Below are positions 53,801-61,781 of a DNA stretch of 64,000 nt, in pieces. Position 1 is the stretch's first letter. Each line of letters starts with the position of its first letter. Source of the DNA: Microvirga subterranea (lineage in GTDB: Bacteria > Pseudomonadota > Alphaproteobacteria > Rhizobiales > Beijerinckiaceae); assembly GCF_003350535.1 (NCBI RefSeq), contig NZ_QQBB01000005.1:372001-436000 (forward strand), read 5' to 3'. The position numbers were made by a program, and so were the translations under genes. Under the pieces are notes generated by a model. The model had not been told where the DNA came from. It was given only the letters and a program-made list of their open reading frames with translations, and did no database searches.

Positions 53801-56350
53801 AACAGCGCCGGCGGCACGCTGATCGGCGTCCTCGAGGGTTCCGACCAAGACGGCGATGCGCTCACATACTCGCTGTACGACGATCCAGACCGAAAGTTCG
53901 AGGTCGTCGGCAACAAACTGCAGGTGCGCGAGGGAGCCGGGCTCGACTACAGGCCCGGGCAGACCCATCAGGTCACCGTCCAAGTGAGCGATGGGAACAA
54001 GACATATCGCAAAACCTTCACGATCACCGTAACCGACGTGCCGGACCCGGAGCCGAACCACGCCCCCACGAACCTCAAGCTGTCCAGCTCGACCGTCCAG
54101 GAGAACATCGATGCCGGCACGACCATCGCTCTCCTGACCGGTTACGACCAGGACGGTGGCGATGTTCTGACCTATTCGCTCGTGGGCGATCCCGATTCCA
54201 AATTCGCCCTCGTGGGCAATCGCCTTGTCCTGCGCGACGGAGCGACGATCAATTACGAGATCCCGAACCCCGCGCACGACGTCACGCTCCGGGTCACGGA
54301 TCGCACCGGAGCGTTCTTCGAGAAAACCTTTACCTTAGCGGTGCTCGACGGCCCGGACGGCCCCAATGCGGCCCCGACGGGCCTAACCATCTCGCAGGAT
54401 TGGGTCGATGAAAACAGTCCTGGCGGCACATTTATCGGCGCGCTGAATGCAACCGATTCGGACGGCAACCGGATCTACTACGCGATCGTCGACGATCCGG
54501 ACCAGAAATTCGACGTGCTCGACGGAACCTTGGTCGTCCGAGAGGGAGCGGTGCTGGACTACGAGGCGACGGCGCAGCACCAGCACGAGGTCACCGTAAA
54601 GGCCTATGACCGCTTCGGGGCCTACACGACCCAAATTTTTACGATCCACGTCAAGAATGTGCCAGAGCCGAACCGGGCCCCGACGGCCCTCGACCTGTCC
54701 GACACCGAGATCGAGGAGAACAGCAGGCCCGGCACCGAGATCGGGACTTTGAGCGCCCAGGATCCGGACGTGCTGGATGACCTCCGTTACTTCATCGTCG
54801 AGGACCAGGATTCCAAGTTCGCCATCTCCGGCAACAAGCTCGTGCTGAGAGCCGGGGCGACCCTCAACCGCGAGGATAAGGAGACTCACAAGGTCACGAT
54901 CGAAGTCAGGGATCAGGATGGGGCGTCGTTTCGGAAGGTCTTTGAGATCCATGTCGGCGATGTGCCGGATCCGGAGCCGAACCACGCGCCCTACGACCTT
55001 GCACTATCGAACGACAGCATGAATGAGTTCAGTGAATGGGGAACAGTCGTCGGATTGGTGGCGGGCTTCGACCAGGATGGCGGCGATACTCTGACCTATT
55101 CGGTCATCACCGGACCTGACGGCGTCCCGAGCAAGTTCCATATCATAAACGGAAATCAGCTGGCCCTGCGGGATGGGGCGGTGATAGATCACCAGACCGA
55201 GCCAACGGTGAACGTGATTATCCGTGCCACGGACCAGGCTGGCGAAACCTTCGACAAGACGTTCACGATCACGATCAACGACATCGACGAGAGCTCCAAC
55301 GGCGCTCCGGTGGGTCTTACCCTGTCGAATTCGATCATTAGAGACGGCACCGTGGGCGGCATCGGCGGCACGCGGATCGGCACCTTGAGTGCAGTCGATC
55401 CCAACGGCGATCGGCTTCTCTATAGCATCGACTATCATGAGAAGTTTATCCTGGTCGGCGACGAGCTCCGGCTCAGAGAGGGGCAAACCGTAGACGATGC
55501 CGAGGCGCAGTCGTACCAAGTTGAAGCGTATGTTTATGATCGCTTCATGACTCTCGTTCACGAGACCTTCACCATCACGGTTCAGTCGAACCGCGCACCT
55601 TCCAACGTGACACTGTCCAACACGGTCGTGAACGAGGGCGCGGCGAACGGCTTGACCATCGGACGCCTCTCCGCAACCGATCTCGACCGCGATCCCGTGT
55701 CCTTCAGCCTCGTGGACGACGCCGGCGGCCGGTTTGTGCTGGCTCAGGAGGATGGGCACACGGTTCTCAAAGTGGCAAACGGGGTGAAGATCGATTACGA
55801 GCATCTGCCGACACTCTCGATCAAAGTGCGGGCTGACGACGGTCACCAGGGAGTCACCGATCAGGTGATCCAGATCAACATCCGTAACGTGCTGACCGAG
55901 AGCCTTCACGGAACCGAAGGGGCAGACCGGTTGCAGGGCGGCATCTCCTACGATGAGTTCTGGGGCATGGGCGGCAACGATACCCTGATCGGCGGCGCCG
56001 GAAACGATACTCTCTGGGGAGGCGAGGGGGAGGACACATTTGTGTTCCACCGCTTCGGCACGGGCAACAGCGACCTCATCAAGGACTTCGATGCGGCACA
56101 GGACGAGATCGTTCTGGTGCAAAGCAATGCAGCCACAGCCCTGAACGTAGGAGTCTTGTCGTCCGAAGCCTTCTGCTACGGTACCCAGGCGGCGGATGCC
56201 GATGACCGGATCATCTATGATCGGGAGACCGGTCGCTTGCTTTACGACAGCGACGGGAACGGCGGACGCGCGGCTTTCGAGGTTGCGATCTTCGAGAACA
56301 GGACCGTGCTCGACCACACCCACTTCGTCGTCTCGCAATTCTTGATCTGA
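50840..56350 (+). CDS. Giant cadherin-repeat RTX protein, probable type I secreted adhesin
   Basis: An 1,836-residue protein from ATG 50840 (GGGAGTGCGCC upstream). There is no N-terminal signal peptide. Residues about 1-160 are a variable head with one degenerate repeat. Then come 15 cadherin-like repeats of about 100 residues, to about residue 1690; each begins with a pattern like N-[DHE]-A-P-x-G-[IL]-x-L-S and a later E-N-x-x-x-G-T, with D-x-D-G calcium motifs and a V-T-D/F-T-I end. A short RTX block follows (GGNDTLIGGAGNDTLWGGEG, about 1711-1730), and the C-terminus ends in a hydrophobic FVVSQFLI. That layout fits export by a type I system and calcium-dependent surface adhesion. No ABC, HlyD or TolC genes are in the window. 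Confidence 0.85.
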   Translation: MAESHDVTSFGLDDPALAESETTARAAAGLSAMGLEPSGASISAASIGMIIEYDGLTTIPEMPIHTSRLGTLSVYDPEDRLFRDFYIGAASVAGAFDILREETEYGPVWSLIVKDPNLFDYETAHNHQIWVKVVGQNRDGSSAETIVTLNMTNVDDPGNDAPEGITLSNTSIAENSGPSTVIGNLGVVDIDSTSMYGNDSWTFDLIFDPSGKFELWSLFGTAQLRLKSGMTLNYEEKQFYAVKIRVTDSGGLYFENFFTINVNDVVDERATNHAPMWLRLSGGTNVLADETIGGGAVVGTVSAFDQDGGDILAYQIVDDPDDKFYLYGNELRLKPTAHLDAETATAHSVSIRVRDLYDATYTDSLTVYVNDVNERPDGISLSKTSIKEKGETIVGDLTGSDPDGPGETLSFAIVSDQDSKFAIEGNQLKLRTGATLDAERKTSHSVTISVTDQGGLTYTKAFTINVENVPEAPTDIRFSSDSVYENSEGGTRIAYLTAVDEDSTEFEYSLIADLDNKFQIVGNELQVRPGAVLNFESAQKKHSVTVQAKDESGNVFTKIVWIYVLDANDAPFAMSLSPTSLAEGQGGRKVGFLSTSDYDAGVGDNNHLYTILADADSKFEIRGKELWLKEGAVLDYETKKQHSVTIRTTDRGNASFDKTFNIVVTNVNETPNGLILSNDTVPETLTGLQQIGILQGSDPDGTTDVSRLKYTIVSDQDQKFYIATGTNVLRLRDGATLNFDQPSHQVTVRTTDLGGLWFERTFTIHVTRPQQNAPTDVILTGSTTLREDIAAGSQIGTLAGSDPDAGSTFTYAITNDESGKFEIPLNSNVLKLKDGVSLNYETGQTHYVTIRVTDQTNLSYLKTFTFTVTDANERPYDIELSGTHVLDENNTAEVVVGDLQAFDPDLNDTAFEYSIVGSQPQFRISGRQLIAKPGLDHEGASFYDITIRASDRATGGLSYDKVFRITVADLNDAPDGLTLSGDHKVEENSAGGTLIGVLEGSDQDGDALTYSLYDDPDRKFEVVGNKLQVREGAGLDYRPGQTHQVTVQVSDGNKTYRKTFTITVTDVPDPEPNHAPTNLKLSSSTVQENIDAGTTIALLTGYDQDGGDVLTYSLVGDPDSKFALVGNRLVLRDGATINYEIPNPAHDVTLRVTDRTGAFFEKTFTLAVLDGPDGPNAAPTGLTISQDWVDENSPGGTFIGALNATDSDGNRIYYAIVDDPDQKFDVLDGTLVVREGAVLDYEATAQHQHEVTVKAYDRFGAYTTQIFTIHVKNVPEPNRAPTALDLSDTEIEENSRPGTEIGTLSAQDPDVLDDLRYFIVEDQDSKFAISGNKLVLRAGATLNREDKETHKVTIEVRDQDGASFRKVFEIHVGDVPDPEPNHAPYDLALSNDSMNEFSEWGTVVGLVAGFDQDGGDTLTYSVITGPDGVPSKFHIINGNQLALRDGAVIDHQTEPTVNVIIRATDQAGETFDKTFTITINDIDESSNGAPVGLTLSNSIIRDGTVGGIGGTRIGTLSAVDPNGDRLLYSIDYHEKFILVGDELRLREGQTVDDAEAQSYQVEAYVYDRFMTLVHETFTITVQSNRAPSNVTLSNTVVNEGAANGLTIGRLSATDLDRDPVSFSLVDDAGGRFVLAQEDGHTVLKVANGVKIDYEHLPTLSIKVRADDGHQGVTDQVIQINIRNVLTESLHGTEGADRLQGGISYDEFWGMGGNDTLIGGAGNDTLWGGEGEDTFVFHRFGTGNSDLIKDFDAAQDEIVLVQSNAATALNVGVLSSEAFCYGTQAADADDRIIYDRETGRLLYDSDGNGGRAAFEVAIFENRTVLDHTHFVVSQFLI

Positions 56351-56371
56351 CTCCATCGCGCCGATGGGCCC

Positions 56372-56394
56372 GGGCGGCTATCGGGAAGCTGCCC
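56372..56394. terminator. Terminator-like hairpin after the RTX protein gene
   Basis: GGGCGGC (56372-56378) pairs with GCTGCCC (56388-56394), with one G-T wobble and a nine-base loop. It lies between the convergent RTX gene (stop at 56350) and the OGFr-domain gene (stop at 56466). There is no T-run. Confidence 0.4.
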
Positions 56395-56465
56395 CTGCTG
56401 CCCGTGGGTGGGGGTGGATCAAGGTCGTCCGGCGTTCTCGGGCGCTCGGCATCTCGTCTTGGGAT

Positions 56466-56939
56466 TCACCCGCCCACCGCCCGCTCCCAATAGGCAAGGC
56501 TCTGCCGGTTGACCGGGGAGCCTGAGGCTTGCTGGCGGATCATGACGGCCTGGTGGAAAACCCTCGCATCGCTCTCTCCCGCCAGGAGCCTCAGGCTCTG
56601 GAGGATGCGGGTGATGCGCAGGTGGTTGTGGTCGTGCGGACTCAGCCAGTCATCGGTGCGTTCGTAGAACCGGCGCATCCGTTCCGCGGCCCGCCGGAGA
56701 TTGGCGATCGCCTGCTCGTCCGCCCTGATGGAGGCGATCTCGTCGGGGGTGAGGACCGGCGCACCCGGCTGGGCCATGCTCCGGGTCGGGAGTGGGAAAA
56801 GCCATTGGATGTAGTCGTGGATCCGCTCCAGCGCCTCGTCGGGCAGGGCGAGGACGTCCTCGATGGTTCGGCCGCGGCCGTCGGATCCCTGGCCGGCCAG
56901 GTAGGCATGAAGCGGGGAGCGGTGCTGGCTGGCGTTCAT
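56466..56939 (-). CDS. OGFr-domain protein (opioid growth factor receptor-like)
   Basis: A 157-residue cytoplasmic protein starting at ATG 56939, which has a perfect AGGAGG site. IHDYIQWLFP (residues 40-49) is the characteristic motif of the OGFr conserved domain, first known from the animal opioid growth factor receptor and found sporadically in bacteria. The remainder is helical and charged, with RITRILQSLRLLAG typical of the domain. Its bacterial function is unknown. It is convergent with the giant RTX gene. Confidence 0.75.
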   Translation of the reverse strand: MNASQHRSPLHAYLAGQGSDGRGRTIEDVLALPDEALERIHDYIQWLFPLPTRSMAQPGAPVLTPDEIASIRADEQAIANLRRAAERMRRFYERTDDWLSPHDHNHLRITRILQSLRLLAGESDARVFHQAVMIRQQASGSPVNRQSLAYWERAVGG

Positions 56940-57044
56940 TTGGGTTCCTCCTGGTCGAGCATTCGTCTCGTCTTCGAGCAGAAGCCCCGCGCAGGGGCGG
57001 GGCTTCGCGATCATGACCCGGATGCGGGCAGGAATTGCAGCGGG

Positions 57045-57227
57045 CTATTTGGCCGGCGCCGCTTCCCGCGAAGGAGCCGGGGCCGGGCTCTCCTTCGTGG
57101 CGCCCTCACGGGCGTCGCGGAGCAGGGTCTCGACCGTCTCCGTTCGTTTCGTCTCTTTCCGCTTGGATTGCTCCATATCGGCCGCCTTGCGGCTGTCGGA
57201 TGCGAATGACCGTCTGTCGTAGCACAT
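57045..57227 (-). CDS. Small charged protein of unknown function
   Basis: A 60-residue protein from ATG 57227, with ACGGAGGG upstream. It begins MCYDRRSFASDSRKAADMEQ, then a Lys/Glu/Thr-rich helix (KRKETKRTETVETLLRDA) and a Pro/Ala-rich tail (SPAPAPSREAAPAK). It has no membrane segment. I do not recognise the family. A shorter version from an internal Met is possible. It is in the same direction as the OGFr-domain gene, 105 bases upstream of it. Confidence 0.55.
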   Translation of the reverse strand: MCYDRRSFASDSRKAADMEQSKRKETKRTETVETLLRDAREGATKESPAPAPSREAAPAK

Positions 57228-57455
57228 GGTGCCCTCCGTCATTGCCAAACAAGTCAACGCGGGATGGACGGGAGCCGTTCCGAAAGCGGCCGAGCGCGGC
57301 ACGAATCCTGCGGCGGACCGGCTGATTGACAACTTGGCAGGCCGGGAGGATCATCATCCGGCGCCGTGCTGCAGGCTAAAGACGGCTGCGGCCTCAGCGC
57401 ATGGTCTGTGTCGGACGAAGCCGGTCGTCAGGCGGCCGGTGCAGGAGGCGCTGTC

Positions 57456-57641
57456 ATGGCCGGCCTTCTCAGGATCTGTCGCGGCGACAAGGATGGCTCC
57501 TCCGGAGTCCTCTTCACCCTCATGACGTGCAATGTGACGGACGCTGCCGCAGGGCAGGCGCTGGCGCTCGTGATCTGGCTGAGACGCCGCCCGACTGACC
57601 GCAGACCGGAAGAGGAGACGGAAACGCCTGAAGGACCCTGA
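57456..57641 (+). CDS. Doubtful small ORF upstream of the oxidase operon
   Basis: A 61-codon frame from ATG 57456 with GGAGG placed eight bases before it. It encodes MAGLLRICRGDKDGSSG, a hydrophobic stretch (GQALALVIWL) and a charged tail. It resembles nothing I recognise. It lies in the 446-base gap 57228-57673, ends 32 bases before the subunit II gene, and could be a small membrane protein or chance. Confidence 0.3.
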   Translation: MAGLLRICRGDKDGSSGVLFTLMTCNVTDAAAGQALALVIWLRRRPTDRRPEEETETPEGP

Positions 57642-57673
57642 TCCGCCACCTCCAGAGGCAAGGATGACATGGG

Positions 57674-58480
57674 ATGGCTGTCGCGCTCGCCTTGGTTCTG
57701 ATCGCACTGGGCTCGGTGCTGTTTCACCTCCTGAGCCCCTGGTGGTGGACGCCGATCGCCTCGAACTGGAAATACATCGACGACACCATCATCGTCACCT
57801 TCTGGATCACCGGCGTCGTCTTCGTGGCCGTGGTCCTGTTCGTCGCCTATTGCATCTACCGCTTCCGCCACCAGCCGGGCCGGCAGGCCCATTACGAGCC
57901 TGAGAACACGCGGCTCGAGGTGGTGCTGACATCCGTGACGGGATTGGGCGTCATCGCCATGCTCACGCCTGGGCTGTTCGTCTGGAATCACTTCATCACT
58001 GTTCCGGAGGACGCCACCAACATCGAGATCGTGGGCCAGCAATGGCAGTGGAGCTACCGTCTCCCCGGGCCCGACGGGAAGCTCGGCTCCTCCGACACCC
58101 GCAACGTTACGCCTGACAATCCGCTCGGCATCAACAAGGACGATCCGGCAAGCCAGGACGACGTCGTCGTCGAGGGCGCGGAGCTGCGCCTGCCGGTCGG
58201 GAAGCCCGTGAAGGCGCTGCTGCGCTCCATCGACGTGCTGCACGATTTCTACGTGCCGGAGTTCCGCGCCAAGATGGATCTGGTGCCGGGGCAGGTCTCC
58301 TATTTCTGGCTCACGCCGACCCGGACCGGGACCTTCGAGATCCTATGCGCGGAGCTCTGCGGCGTCGGCCATCCGCAGATGCGCGGCACTGTGATGGTGC
58401 AGACGGAGGCAGATTACCAGGCATGGCTCGACGGGCAGTCGCACCGGAGCTTCGCGCGCCTGACGGCGCCGGGGAACTGA
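57674..58480 (+). CDS. ctaC: Cytochrome c oxidase subunit II
   Basis: A 268-residue protein with two membrane helices and a periplasmic CuA domain. Copper ligands are visible: DVLHDFYVP, and CAELCGVGHPQM (Cys225, Cys229, His233, Met236). The electron-entry motif GQQWQWSYR is present. It has no fused cytochrome c domain. It is the first gene of a five-gene oxidase operon. An in-frame stop lies just upstream of the ATG, fixing the start to 57674. Confidence 0.95.
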   Translation: MAVALALVLIALGSVLFHLLSPWWWTPIASNWKYIDDTIIVTFWITGVVFVAVVLFVAYCIYRFRHQPGRQAHYEPENTRLEVVLTSVTGLGVIAMLTPGLFVWNHFITVPEDATNIEIVGQQWQWSYRLPGPDGKLGSSDTRNVTPDNPLGINKDDPASQDDVVVEGAELRLPVGKPVKALLRSIDVLHDFYVPEFRAKMDLVPGQVSYFWLTPTRTGTFEILCAELCGVGHPQMRGTVMVQTEADYQAWLDGQSHRSFARLTAPGN

Positions 58481-58532
58481 CGGATCCAACCGTCAGGCGA
58501 AAGGACAGGAGGGGGCGAGGAGGGTCAGGCCG

Positions 58533-60311
58533 ATGGTCGATGTCCCGCTGGGACCGGCCGGCGCCGTTCCGCCGGCAGACGTGGAGGACATGTCGCTCTA
58601 TCACCCGCACAGCTGGGTGACGAAATATGTCTTCAGCCAGGACGCGAAGGTCATCGCGGTCCAGTACTCCATTACGGCCCTGAGCGTCGGGCTGATCGCG
58701 CTCGTGCTGTCGTGGCTGATGCGGCTCCAGCTCGGCTTCCCGGGCGTGTTCTCCTTCATCGATGCCAACGCCTATTACCAGTTCATCACCATGCACGGCA
58801 TGATGATGGTGGTCTACGTGCTGACCGCGCTCTTCCTCGGCGGCTTCGGCAACTACCTCATCCCGCTCATGATCGGCGCGCGGGACATGGTGTTTCCCTA
58901 TGCCAACATGCTGAGCTTCTGGTTCTACCTCCTGGCCGTGCTCGTGCTGGTCGCGAGCTTCTTCGCGCCCGGCGGTCCCACCGGCGCAGGCTGGACGCTC
59001 TATCCGCCGCAGGCCATCACGTCCGGCACGCCCGGCGGACAGGACTGGGGCATCATCCTCATGCTCGTGTCGCTGATGATTTTCATCATCGGCTTCACCA
59101 TGGGCGGCCTCAACTACGTGGTCACGGTGCTGCAGGCGCGCACGAGGGGCATGACGCTGATGCGCATGCCGCTCACGGTCTGGGGCATCTTCACGGCGAG
59201 CTTCATGGCCCTTCTGGCCTTTCCGGCCCTGTTCGTCGGCTGCGTGATGATGCTGTTCGACCGGACGCTCGGCACCAGCTTCTTCGTGCCGGCCATCGTC
59301 GAGATGGGGCAGCCGCTGGAGCGCAGCGGCGGCTCGCCGCTGCTGTTCCAGCACCTGTTCTGGTTCTTCGGGCATCCGGAGGTCTACATTGTGGCTCTGC
59401 CGGCCTTCGGCATCGTGTCGGATATCATCAGCACCCATGCGCGGCGCAACATCTTCGGCTATCGCATGATGGTGTGGGCGCTCCTCGCCATCGGGGCGCT
59501 GAGCTTCGTGGTCTGGGCGCACCACATGTATGTGAGCGGCATGAACCCCTATTTCGGGTTCTTCTTCGCCACGACGACGCTCATCATCGCGATCCCGACC
59601 GCCATCAAGGTCTACAACTGGATCCTGACCCTCTGGCGCGGCAACATCCATCTCACGGTGCCGATGCTGTTCGCGCTCGCCTTCATTGTCACCTTCGTCA
59701 ATGGCGGCCTCACGGGGCTCTTCCTCGGCAACGTGGTGGTGGACGTGCCGCTCTCCGACACCATGTTCGTGGTGGCGCATTTCCACATGGTGATGGGGGT
59801 GGCCCCGATCCTGGTGATCTTCGGGGCGATCTACCACTGGTACCCGAAGGTGACCGGGCGCATGCTGAACGACGCCCTGGGCAAGCTGCATTTCTGGGTC
59901 ACGTTCCTCGGCGCCTATCTGATCTTCTTCCCCATGCACTATCTCGGGCTGATGGGGATGCCGCGCCGCTACTACGATTCGTCCGACATCGCCTTCGTGC
60001 CGTCCTCCGCCCACACGTTGAACGCCTTTATCACCATCGTGGCGCTGACCGTCGGAGCCGTTCAACTCGTCTTCGTGTTCAACCTGCTCTGGAGCCTGAG
60101 GCATGGCAGGAAGGCGGATGGCAATCCGTGGCGCGCCACGACGCTGGAGTGGCAGACGCCCGAGACCCCGCCGCCGCACGGCAACTGGGGCAAGGAGCAG
60201 CCGGTCGTCTATCGCTGGGCCTACGATTACAGCGTGCCCGGCGCCGCGCGGGACTTCATCCCGCAGAACGAGCCTCCGGTCGCGCGGCCGTCCCTGGAGA
60301 CGGTCTCATGA
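58533..60311 (+). CDS. ctaD: Cytochrome c oxidase subunit I
   Basis: A 592-residue, 12-helix catalytic subunit. Heme a ligands are in QFITMHGMMM and VVAHFHMVMG. The heme a3/CuB site has WFFGHPEVYIVALP (His, cross-linked Tyr and the D-channel Glu) and WAHHMYVSG. D-channel entry is seen in GARDMVFPYANM. These features are those of an A-type heme-copper oxidase that pumps protons. Its stop overlaps the next start (ATGA). It reduces oxygen to water as the terminal enzyme of respiration. Confidence 0.97.
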   Translation: MVDVPLGPAGAVPPADVEDMSLYHPHSWVTKYVFSQDAKVIAVQYSITALSVGLIALVLSWLMRLQLGFPGVFSFIDANAYYQFITMHGMMMVVYVLTALFLGGFGNYLIPLMIGARDMVFPYANMLSFWFYLLAVLVLVASFFAPGGPTGAGWTLYPPQAITSGTPGGQDWGIILMLVSLMIFIIGFTMGGLNYVVTVLQARTRGMTLMRMPLTVWGIFTASFMALLAFPALFVGCVMMLFDRTLGTSFFVPAIVEMGQPLERSGGSPLLFQHLFWFFGHPEVYIVALPAFGIVSDIISTHARRNIFGYRMMVWALLAIGALSFVVWAHHMYVSGMNPYFGFFFATTTLIIAIPTAIKVYNWILTLWRGNIHLTVPMLFALAFIVTFVNGGLTGLFLGNVVVDVPLSDTMFVVAHFHMVMGVAPILVIFGAIYHWYPKVTGRMLNDALGKLHFWVTFLGAYLIFFPMHYLGLMGMPRRYYDSSDIAFVPSSAHTLNAFITIVALTVGAVQLVFVFNLLWSLRHGRKADGNPWRATTLEWQTPETPPPHGNWGKEQPVVYRWAYDYSVPGAARDFIPQNEPPVARPSLETVS

Positions 60312-61012
60312 CGAGTATCATCCTGTTCCTGGCGGGACTCGCGGCGTTCGGCGGCTGGTGGCTGGCCAAGCAGCGGATCTCCGCCAAGCCCTGGCTCGAG
60401 GAGGGGCTAGCGGGGGAAATGCCTGGAACGGGTGCGCTCGCGATCCCGGCTGCAAAGGTCGGGCTCGGGGTCTTCCTCGCCGTCGTCGGCGCGCTCTTCG
60501 CCCTGTTCATCAGCGCCTATTCCATGCGCATGGGCATGAGCGACTGGCGTTCCGTCCCGATGCCTCGGCTGCTCTGGCCCAATACGGGGATGCTCGTCAT
60601 GAGCAGTGTCGCGCTGCAATGGGCCGTCGTGGCCACACGCCGCGGAGACGAGGACGTGGTGCGGATCTCCCTTCTGGCGGGAGGCTTCTTCGCGGTCGCC
60701 TTCCTGGCCGGCCAGCTCTGGGTCTGGCGGCAGCTCGAGGAGAGCGGATACCTGCTTGCCGGCAACCCGGCCAACGCGTTCTTCTACCTAATGACCGGGC
60801 TGCACGGGCTGCACATGCTGGGCGGCCTCGTGGCCCTGGGGCGCACGACCGACCATGCCTGGCGCGGCGAGGCGCCTGCCGGAATCCGGCTCGGCGTGGA
60901 GCTCTGCGCCTCCTACTGGCATTTCCTGCTCCTCGTGTGGCTGGTTCTGCTGAACCTTCTCACCGGCTGGGCGGATAATGTCATCGATGTCTGTCGCGGG
61001 TTGCTGACCTGA
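60308..61012 (+). CDS. Cytochrome c oxidase subunit III-like protein (first copy)
   Basis: A 234-residue membrane protein with about six helices. It has COX3-type elements: GHGLHMLGGLVAL-like (GLHGLHMLGGLVAL) and a late ELCASYWHFLLLVWL. The start overlaps the subunit I stop. It is shorter at the N-terminus than a canonical subunit III and is followed by a second COX3-type gene, so it may be one of a split or duplicated pair. Confidence 0.85.
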   Translation: MTSIILFLAGLAAFGGWWLAKQRISAKPWLEEGLAGEMPGTGALAIPAAKVGLGVFLAVVGALFALFISAYSMRMGMSDWRSVPMPRLLWPNTGMLVMSSVALQWAVVATRRGDEDVVRISLLAGGFFAVAFLAGQLWVWRQLEESGYLLAGNPANAFFYLMTGLHGLHMLGGLVALGRTTDHAWRGEAPAGIRLGVELCASYWHFLLLVWLVLLNLLTGWADNVIDVCRGLLT

Positions 61013-61026
61013 GGAGGGATCGTCCC

Positions 61027-61755
61027 ATGGCGGAAGCGGCACTGACGAGAACGAGCGTGGACAACCCCTATGCGCCGCAGCCTGGCCTCAGGGGCGTCGC
61101 GGCCGACTTCGCGTCCGACCAGAAGGCGTTCAAGAACGTCTCCTGGGGCAAGGCGATGATGTGGATCTTCCTCCTGAGCGACACCTTCGTGTTCAGCTGC
61201 TTCCTCATCGCCTACATGACGGCCCGCATGTCGACGACCGTGCCTTGGCCCAATCCGAGCGAGGTCTTCGCGCTCACCATCGGCGGCACGAGCCTTCCGC
61301 TCATCCTCATCGCGATCATGACCTTCGTGCTCATCTCGAGCAGCGGCACCATGGCGATGGCGGTGAACTTCGGCTACCGCCGCGACCGGAAGAAGACCGC
61401 GATCCTGATGCTGGTGACGGCGCTGCTGGGTGCCACCTTCGTGGGTATGCAGGCCTTCGAATGGACCAAGCTGATCCATGAGGGCGTGAGGCCCTGGGGC
61501 AATCCGTGGGGCGCGGCGCAGTTCGGCTCGTCCTTCTTCATGATCACCGGCTTCCACGGCACCCACGTGACCTTCGGGGTGATCTTCCTGCTCATCACCG
61601 CCCGCAAGGTCTGGCGCGGCGACTTCGACACGGGGCAGCAGGGATTCTTCACCAGCCGGCGAGGGCGCTACGAGGCGGTCGAGATCATGGGCCTCTACTG
61701 GCACTTCGTCGATCTGGTCTGGGTGTTCATCTTCGCGTTCTTCTATCTCTGGTGA
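61027..61755 (+). CDS. Cytochrome c oxidase subunit III-like protein (second copy)
   Basis: A 242-residue membrane protein with about five helices and a soluble N-terminal arm of 35 residues. The core reads GKAMMWIFLLSDTFVFSCFL, ITGFHGTHVTFGVIFLL and VEIMGLYWHFVDLVWVFIF, which are the COX3 signatures with the conserved Glu and His. It follows the first copy by 14 bases. Two COX3-type proteins in one operon occur in some alphaproteobacterial oxidases. Confidence 0.9.
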   Translation: MAEAALTRTSVDNPYAPQPGLRGVAADFASDQKAFKNVSWGKAMMWIFLLSDTFVFSCFLIAYMTARMSTTVPWPNPSEVFALTIGGTSLPLILIAIMTFVLISSSGTMAMAVNFGYRRDRKKTAILMLVTALLGATFVGMQAFEWTKLIHEGVRPWGNPWGAAQFGSSFFMITGFHGTHVTFGVIFLLITARKVWRGDFDTGQQGFFTSRRGRYEAVEIMGLYWHFVDLVWVFIFAFFYLW

Positions 61756-61781
61756 GGCAAGCATCTCTGGTGAGGAAAGCC

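Noticed and set aside
50840..56350. Possible CRISPR array or tandem DNA repeat
   Set aside because: The periodicity is in the protein (about 100 residues per unit); the DNA repeats are too divergent and too long for CRISPR.
58311..60179. 622-codon minus-strand frame over oxidase subunits II and I
   Set aside because: Antisense to ctaC and ctaD, which carry all metal-ligand motifs. The antisense translation is Arg/His/Asp/Glu-rich without structure.
58712..60307. Extended upstream part of the frame that contains the first subunit III gene
   Set aside because: It overlaps subunit I out of frame. The real gene begins at the ATG at 60308 that overlaps the subunit I stop codon.
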